NCBI RefSeq assembly: GCF_910592395.1 | Contig: NC_088322.1 | Span: forward strand, 11,155,431-11,219,430 | DNA from: Lineus longissimus | Taxonomy: Eukaryota > Nemertea > Pilidiophora > Heteronemertea > Lineidae | Reading direction: 5' to 3' | DNA: 64,000 nt | Shown: positions 58,963 to 64,000 of the stretch, piece by piece | Layout: each line of letters opens with the position of its first letter | Numbering within the stretch: position 1 is the first letter of the stretch | The notes under the pieces: model-generated | The model's database searches: none | Told to the model about the DNA's origin: nothing | The model's input: only the letters and a program-made list of their open reading frames with translations | Made by a program: the position numbers and the translations under genes

Positions 58963-59979
58963 CTATAAAGACGTGTTGTACTCATAAACTGCATCGTACA
59001 TAGACCTAAGGCTACGATTCGGATATTTGCTTCTGTGTATCTGTAGTATGTTCCTCTGTTCGTCAATTGTGACAAAGTGTTCCTCAAATTCCTTCCAGTC
59101 GACAGTATCCGCTCCTTGTATACATACATGTACTCGCAGAACTGTATCGTGTTTTAAATAAGTTGGCAGTTGGTCCCTTGAAAAACACAATACTTTGAAG
59201 CCGCCAAAATGTGACGGAGAAAAAGTGAAGCGTACGATCAATAATCCGAGTCTGCGGTTTGTTGATATATAGTTACACTGACCTGTAACTGGCAGGGTAC
59301 GTCTTTGTCGGTTTTTAGTAAGACCTCTGTGTATGCTGCGGATGATAACCAACTCAAAGACAGTATTCATGACAAACGTTAAAACAATATCAGAATCAAG
59401 AAAGAAATCGACGTAGAAGTTGTTAGGAATACCATCAGGAATTCTCATTACGAGTGTGCTTTTGTGCAGCAGGGTAAACACCAGTTTGTTATCTTTATAA
59501 CTTTGATGGACGGTGTACGTGGTCAAAGACGTTTCCATTAACTTTGGTAACTCGCAATAAAAAGCGAACGTCTTCATATCAACGGTATTGAACGGCAGTG
59601 CCGTATCAGCAAACAGACATTTCTCTTTGCTTGGAATGAGTAACGTTCCAATAAACTTCCCTACTGAAAAGTCGAACACGGATACATTATTTATCTTCAA
59701 CCTGTTATCCGATCCCTTCACCTGAATATATAGGAGGAGGTTTAAAATGGGATATATAAAACGCCTTTTGAAAGGTGCATAGTCGGAACAGTTATAAAGT
59801 ACTCTGTATACCTTATTGTGGGCATTATAAATGATGACTCTCTCCCAAGGAATCGGTTGTTCACGATACCTTACTATTACCAAAGGCCATGTTGGATGAA
59901 ATTGAACTTTTAGATTCGTTCTATTCATATTGATTGGTGGTATAAAACTGAGAGTTCGACCTAAGTGGTACATCAACAT
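58963..59979 (-). CDS. Single-exon unknown protein, paralogue A (338 aa)
   Basis: An uninterrupted frame of 338 codons starts MLMYHLGRTLSFIPP. It is clearly related to the next gene upstream. Shared landmarks are RTLSFIPP versus KRVSFLPQ near the N-terminus; FDFSVGKFIGTLLIPSKEKC versus LYDITKGKFSGELVIPKSDF near aa 105-125; a mid-protein VxMRxxP block; and a C-terminal NILQIHRSKYPNRS versus SFLHIIRPRSKGYD. It is rich in beta-type hydrophobic/aromatic alternation, with no signal peptide and no clear membrane helix. I recognise no known domain; a beta-propeller or beta-sandwich fold is a guess. The stop overlaps the edge of a LINE relic on the other strand. Confidence 0.75.
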   Translation of the reverse strand: MLMYHLGRTLSFIPPINMNRTNLKVQFHPTWPLVIVRYREQPIPWERVIIYNAHNKVYRVLYNCSDYAPFKRRFIYPILNLLLYIQVKGSDNRLKINNVSVFDFSVGKFIGTLLIPSKEKCLFADTALPFNTVDMKTFAFYCELPKLMETSLTTYTVHQSYKDNKLVFTLLHKSTLVMRIPDGIPNNFYVDFFLDSDIVLTFVMNTVFELVIIRSIHRGLTKNRQRRTLPVTGQCNYISTNRRLGLLIVRFTFSPSHFGGFKVLCFSRDQLPTYLKHDTVLRVHVCIQGADTVDWKEFEEHFVTIDEQRNILQIHRSKYPNRSLRSMYDAVYEYNTSL

Positions 59980-60131
59980 TTTATTCTCCTATGAAGATAA
60001 ACGGAAAAACCTCTGAATCAATTCGGTGTAGGAACTAGGTGAATATGGATTGAATTGGCAATGAAACGATTTCGGGTCACCTCAGGTTAATTCACAGTGA
60101 TTGCAAAGTTTGTTTTATGTGTTAAATTAAA

Positions 60132-61139
60132 TTAAGTCAATTTCGTTTTTCTGAATATGTCGACGCGCGATAACATGAAGTGTTTACTGTTGTCATATCC
60201 TTTGGATCGGGGTCGTATTATATGCAAGAACGATCCATCTTTGGGGTTGAACGAGAAACACTTGTGTCTTTTTTCCTTGTTTTTTGGATAGAAATCAGCA
60301 AATATTTCCTCATGTTTATATTCTCCCGATCCGTTCCTAACTAGGCCATCGATTGGTTCGTAGATTTGTCTAAAAAAAATGGCACGCGGACCAGGCACGG
60401 CCAACACAAATATCTCTTTGTCCCAAGGGTTGTACTTCATTCTGATATCAATGGTTACACTGGCCCGTTTTTGGAGCATTCTCATCAGCTCGAGGAAGTA
60501 GTTCTCAGGTTTATATCCCCCTTCCTTCCGATAAACATCAACTCGCCATAGTCCGAACATGCGGCTCAACCCATAAATTGCCACAACGGCAAAATAAGGA
60601 AATGACCTCATTCGAACCTTTACACCATTATAAAAACGAAGCTGAAACTCCCCAGTACTGTTGGACTCGACCAAGTCATAAACCGTTGTTGTGAAACCAG
60701 TTTGAAATTTACAAAAACATAAAGCATTGTCGTGAAATGTAATTATGATATCAACACTTTCCTTACTTCGGAAACAAAAGTCTGATTTAGGAATGACGAG
60801 CTCTCCAGAAAATTTACCTTTTGTGATATCATACAGAAAATAACTAGGTGCTTTTTTCCTGTTTTTTTTCTTACAATAAAAGGTAACATACGTTTTGTAG
60901 CACGCTCGATTTACATATCCACCGAGTCGGTTCTTGTAAAACGTTGTTTTGTACACACATCTATAAAAGCTACCAATAAATTCGTACGCAAGTAAAGTGT
61001 AATATGGCGTAGAACTTGGGAGTTTAAACAGAATGATACGGCCAGATTTATTTTCAAAATACCAACGGTCAAATGCAACACGTTGTGGTAAAAATGACAC
61101 ACGTTTCCGAAGTTTGTGTAGGAATCTTGTAATGTCCAA
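60132..61139 (-). CDS. Single-exon unknown protein, paralogue B (335 aa)
   Basis: An intact 335-codon frame starts MDITRFLHKLRKRVSFLPQ and lies 152 bases upstream of, and in the same orientation as, paralogue A. The alignment by landmarks is given under A; both keep the order and spacing of conserved blocks over the whole length although identity is low (perhaps 20-25% by eye). It is basic and aromatic-rich (YFENKSGRIILF, YCKKKNRKKAPSYF). There is no intron, no signal peptide and no recognised domain. Two intact frames of equal length in tandem argue that both are maintained genes. Neither has reverse-transcriptase or transposase features. Confidence 0.75.
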   Translation of the reverse strand: MDITRFLHKLRKRVSFLPQRVAFDRWYFENKSGRIILFKLPSSTPYYTLLAYEFIGSFYRCVYKTTFYKNRLGGYVNRACYKTYVTFYCKKKNRKKAPSYFLYDITKGKFSGELVIPKSDFCFRSKESVDIIITFHDNALCFCKFQTGFTTTVYDLVESNSTGEFQLRFYNGVKVRMRSFPYFAVVAIYGLSRMFGLWRVDVYRKEGGYKPENYFLELMRMLQKRASVTIDIRMKYNPWDKEIFVLAVPGPRAIFFRQIYEPIDGLVRNGSGEYKHEEIFADFYPKNKEKRHKCFSFNPKDGSFLHIIRPRSKGYDNSKHFMLSRVDIFRKTKLT

Positions 61140-62347
61140 TATGATTATTGAAAAGAATGCAATTAACGATTACGACAAATGGTTCCACCTTTCTTAATTA
61201 AGAATGCAATATCCATCCGACAAACCCAATTGATTTGACCAGGTTTTAATTCCGACCCGTCTTTTCTGATCGTCAGAGGTAAATGAATATTTCTGTTTAT
61301 CTTTACGAACCATGATCTTACCTGCATTGGACTTCAAGGGGAAGGGGGGGGGCAGGGACGACATCCATAACGTAGAAGTACTTATCAATCAAAGTATGAT
61401 GCATAAGTGGAAGTGACTTACAGTGGAACCTTCCCTAGCAGGACAGCCTCTCTCTGAAGGCCCAAACGTTTGTTCCTAATACAATTCAACCTCTGTAATC
61501 AGGACACGTCCCTGTCAGGGACGGAATCAATCAGTCCTAAGAGAGTAAAGAGCTGGTCCGACTGCATTGCACTTTATAAGGTGTCCTCACTTTAAATATA
61601 GTTGGGCCTTCCTAAGGGGACACCTCTGAATTGAGGAGACACTCTCTATCAAGGATGCTAATTTTGGTTCCAAATTGGTTGTTTCAATCCAATTTGACCT
61701 CTCACCGCTATAAAGGCCAGCACTTGTCATTCCCAAGGGGTCCTTAGTAGAGATTTATTATTCGGGGTCATGTTGAAAAAGTTGGTATGGCCCTGTTTAA
61801 GTGCTACCAGCGCAAGATGTCGCACTCTGTTTACGAGGTATAAAAGTGTCTTCGGCAGTGCACGGCCGAGGTGGAATGTGACAAATGTTGGTGGTGTTGG
61901 TGGACAAATAAAGACGAAAGGGTTTAGTTTGAATTCGAGTTTTGTTAAGTAAAATCGCCAATAAAACGGTAACAACGAAAGAAGAATGGAAAGAAGATCA
62001 TCCTTCAAAACACACTCCACGGAATATTTAGATCTTTTCGAGGAGAGCACGCATCTAGCTTCGAAGGTAGTGTTTTCCTTTATGTATTTGGTACACAAAA
62101 CACAAACACAAAAAAGTTACAATCAATATCAGTGCAAAGAAGCATTAAAACATGGATTACAGATAAATAACTACATGTGGTGGCAAGACTTGGAGAAATA
62201 TGTGACCGTTGATCCTTCACAAAGAAAGTCCGCATCATTAAGGTCCTACTCCTTGTTATGGCAAATGATAAACAGTAAAATGAAGAAATGGCAATAAACA
62301 TCGAGTGGCCAAAATAGGAACCCGGACTTTGCATTCATACCAGATAC
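61140..62347. other. Region upstream of the paralogue pair; no gene recognised
   Basis: This is the presumed promoter area of paralogue B. Open frames at 61727-62098 (-) and 61986-62297 (+) oppose each other and have no signature. A short G-rich tract lies near 61341-61356. Confidence 0.35.
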
Positions 62348-62608
62348 CTTTTTCTGATACATCCTAAAGCCATGTTTGTAAAACGCCTCCTCCTTCTCCA
62401 TGCACGTTCCCTTCTTAGTACTCAGCTGACACACAAACTGGTTACCGTCTCGTAGTACATTCACCGTTGCGCAATCCCTCCGGCACAGAAGAGCACAACC
62501 AAAAAGAGAAACAGCGCTTCGCTTCCCCAAGTCTGGTCGGGAAATTCCGAAGTTGAATACGACTTTAAGTAAGTAGACCGTTGTTTCAACGTTTTTAGTC
62601 ATTGCCAT
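62348..62608 (-). CDS. Probable PAN/apple-type domain exon (first exon, partial gene)
   Basis: The minus frame from ATG 62608 (or 62602) runs 87 codons to a GT donor (AAAAAG|gtatct, end 62348, phase 0). It contains RSAVSLFGCALLCRRDCATV, then NVLRDGNQFVCQLSTKKGTC and GFRMYQKK. This matches the spacing of PAN/apple modules: S-x-x-x-C-x-x-x-C-x-x-x-C, then a CQL-S strand. Such domains mediate protein or carbohydrate binding in extracellular proteins. The N-terminal 20 residues are only partly hydrophobic and do not make a convincing signal peptide, so the true start may lie in another exon. Downstream exons were not found, though they could lie below 62.3 kb. Confidence 0.45.
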
Positions 62609-62704
62609 ATTATTTTTCGACACGAATTTTCTCTGTCGTTACAATAGTCATTTTCACCTTGTGAATCTATCAAAATTCATGTGCAAATTTAACTAAATAT
62701 AGGG

Positions 62705-63245
62705 TTAGTAATCATATGTTAGAAATTGAAACAGGACGAAATAGTAAACCACAAACCCCCAGGGGTGAAAGATTTTGTTCACATTGTAGGGATTTAGGTC
62801 GGATGGTAGTTGGTGATGAAGTTCATTTTGTTTTTAAGTGTCCCAAATTTGCGAGTGAGAGTGAACAATTACTTAAATACTGTTATTGTCTATATCCAAA
62901 TTTGTCAAGTTAATCGCAAAGAGATCTTTTCATTTATTTGATGTCATCTGAAGGGGAAGTAATGAAGAATGAAGCAAAATTTTGCAATTATATGTAATCG
63001 CAAAGAGATCTTTTCATTTATTTGATGTCATCTGAAGGGGAAGTAATGAAGAATGAAGCAAAATTTTGCAATTATATGTATGAGTGATGGGTCTAATCTG
63101 CTTATAATAATTTTTTTGTAGCTTTTGTAAAATGTTCATTATTCATGTTCTGTTCTTTTAATCGTCTTGTATGTTTATTGCATAAAAATCCAATGTAAAT
63201 GTACTTTTATAAGGAGTAATAAACAATATGAATTTGAATTTGAAT
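62705..63245 (+). mobile_element. LINE 3' end with duplicated 3'UTR
   Basis: An open stretch 62716-62913 encodes RFCSHCRDL, then DEVHFVFKCPKFASE, the zinc-knuckle-like C/H-rich C-terminus (CxxC...H...C) of LINE ORF2 proteins. An 84-base 3'UTR unit follows in two nearly identical tandem copies (62911-62994, 62995-63078). The element ends in AATAAACAATATGAATTTGA plus one more TTTGAA unit, a microsatellite-like LINE tail. The 5' part is lost. The orientation is opposite to the LINE at 51.6-52.7 kb, and the tail differs, so it is a different family. Confidence 0.75.
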
Positions 63246-64000
63246 GTACATTTATTGGTCAGGATGAACTAGTAATTTTCTTTAATGTCTAGTGCAAAAA
63301 TGTTTGCTTCGTTCAAAGGATGACCTCGCTCTATGCGTGTTATAATTATGCTCTGCGCCGTGAAACGATCTTTTAGAATGAATCAATGAGTTAGAATAAA
63401 ATTATTTTAGTACCAACTCAGTCTCCCAAGGTCATCCGCCTATCTATTATCGGGAACGCCTCAATTCCCCACCACTTCACCCGTGGCGTGTCTACGATCT
63501 ATCGCTCCATGGCGAAACCATCCTTCAAGCTCATACACGGTACTACTTCGCTTGATGTAAAGATTTTTCTACGAATTCGGTGAAATGTCGTATTCCGAAT
63601 CAAATGATATATCTATGAATAGCCCGTCTTCAAAGTCCAATGAGCGTGATAAAACGTGTTGATGAGAGGGTTTAGACCACCAAGATGACATTTGTGTTAC
63701 ACCAAGTTTTCACACAGATGTTACACTACTATCATTCCGGTGTTTACATTATGTTAAAGGCAGGTTGGTATAAGAATGTGATTAACTGCGCCAAAACAAA
63801 ACACATAAAACTAGGTCAAATCGTTACCTCATGTTCATGCGTTATTTACGTTTCTTACAGTGAACATCAAGATAAGCTTCTTAAAGGGACAACTTGGGCG
63901 TGGGATGTACTTCGCCATGAGGATAATGAGCCTACTTGACACTAACCGCCGCCACTGGTAGTTTAACACTGATGCCGTTCTCTGATAACGATTTTCACCA
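63246..64000. other. No gene recognised at the right edge
   Basis: A plus-strand open stretch at 63685-63939 carries no recognisable domain and lacks clear splice context. Confidence 0.35.

Noticed and set aside
63685-63939. Plus-strand 84-codon open frame at the right edge
   Set aside because: No domain, no clear splice sites, ordinary length for chance in AT-rich DNA.
1-64000. CRISPR array, prokaryotic operons or defence islands
   Set aside because: The window is plainly intron-containing animal DNA; no regularly spaced identical repeats with unique spacers.

Overview
The window is nuclear DNA from an animal, most likely a marine invertebrate. The evidence is spliced genes with GT/AG introns, animal-specific protein families, long gene-poor AT-rich stretches, tRNA-derived SINE relics, LINE fragments, hairpin (MITE-like) elements and poly-G/poly-C runs. 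The 8-mers TAGGCCTA and TACATGTA are strikingly frequent. I lean towards an ambulacrarian (echinoderm or hemichordate) or a similar spiralian/deuterostome, but the window alone cannot fix the phylum.

Layout. 1-13.9 kb has no confident gene. It holds SINE relics, a poly-G tract, a possible broken or fragmentary minus-strand gene at 4.75-5.95 kb, and a candidate regulatory block at about 10.95-11.66 kb. 14.0-18.4 kb (+) carries a complete 11-exon OLA1 (Obg-like ATPase 1) gene coding for 392 aa. 22.4-29.5 kb (-) carries a complete six-exon Sp1/Sp3/Sp4-type zinc-finger transcription factor (887 or 907 aa). The two genes are convergent and about 4 kb of 3'UTR/intergenic DNA separates their stop codons. 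34.64-34.94 kb (-) is the last exon of a death-domain protein; a large diverged inverted duplication lies just beyond it. 35-47 kb is gene-poor. 47.2-49.9 kb (-) is a complete four-exon SLC16 (monocarboxylate-transporter-like) gene of 487 aa. 51.6-52.7 kb (-) is a 5'-truncated LINE with an open reverse-transcriptase tail. 54.2-56.7 kb (+) is a four-exon homologue of human CXorf65 (180 aa), whose second intron holds decaying copies of its own exon 2. 59.0-61.1 kb (-) has two tandem single-exon paralogues of about 335 aa that I cannot place in any family. 62.35-62.61 kb (-) is a probable PAN/apple-type exon, and 62.7-63.25 kb (+) is a LINE 3' end.

The genes do not form one pathway. The features most worth follow-up are the OLA1-Sp linkage, which recalls the human SP3-OLA1 neighbourhood; the intronless orphan paralogue pair; the self-duplicated exon in the CXorf65-like gene; and several hairpin mobile elements inside introns and the Sp 3'UTR.
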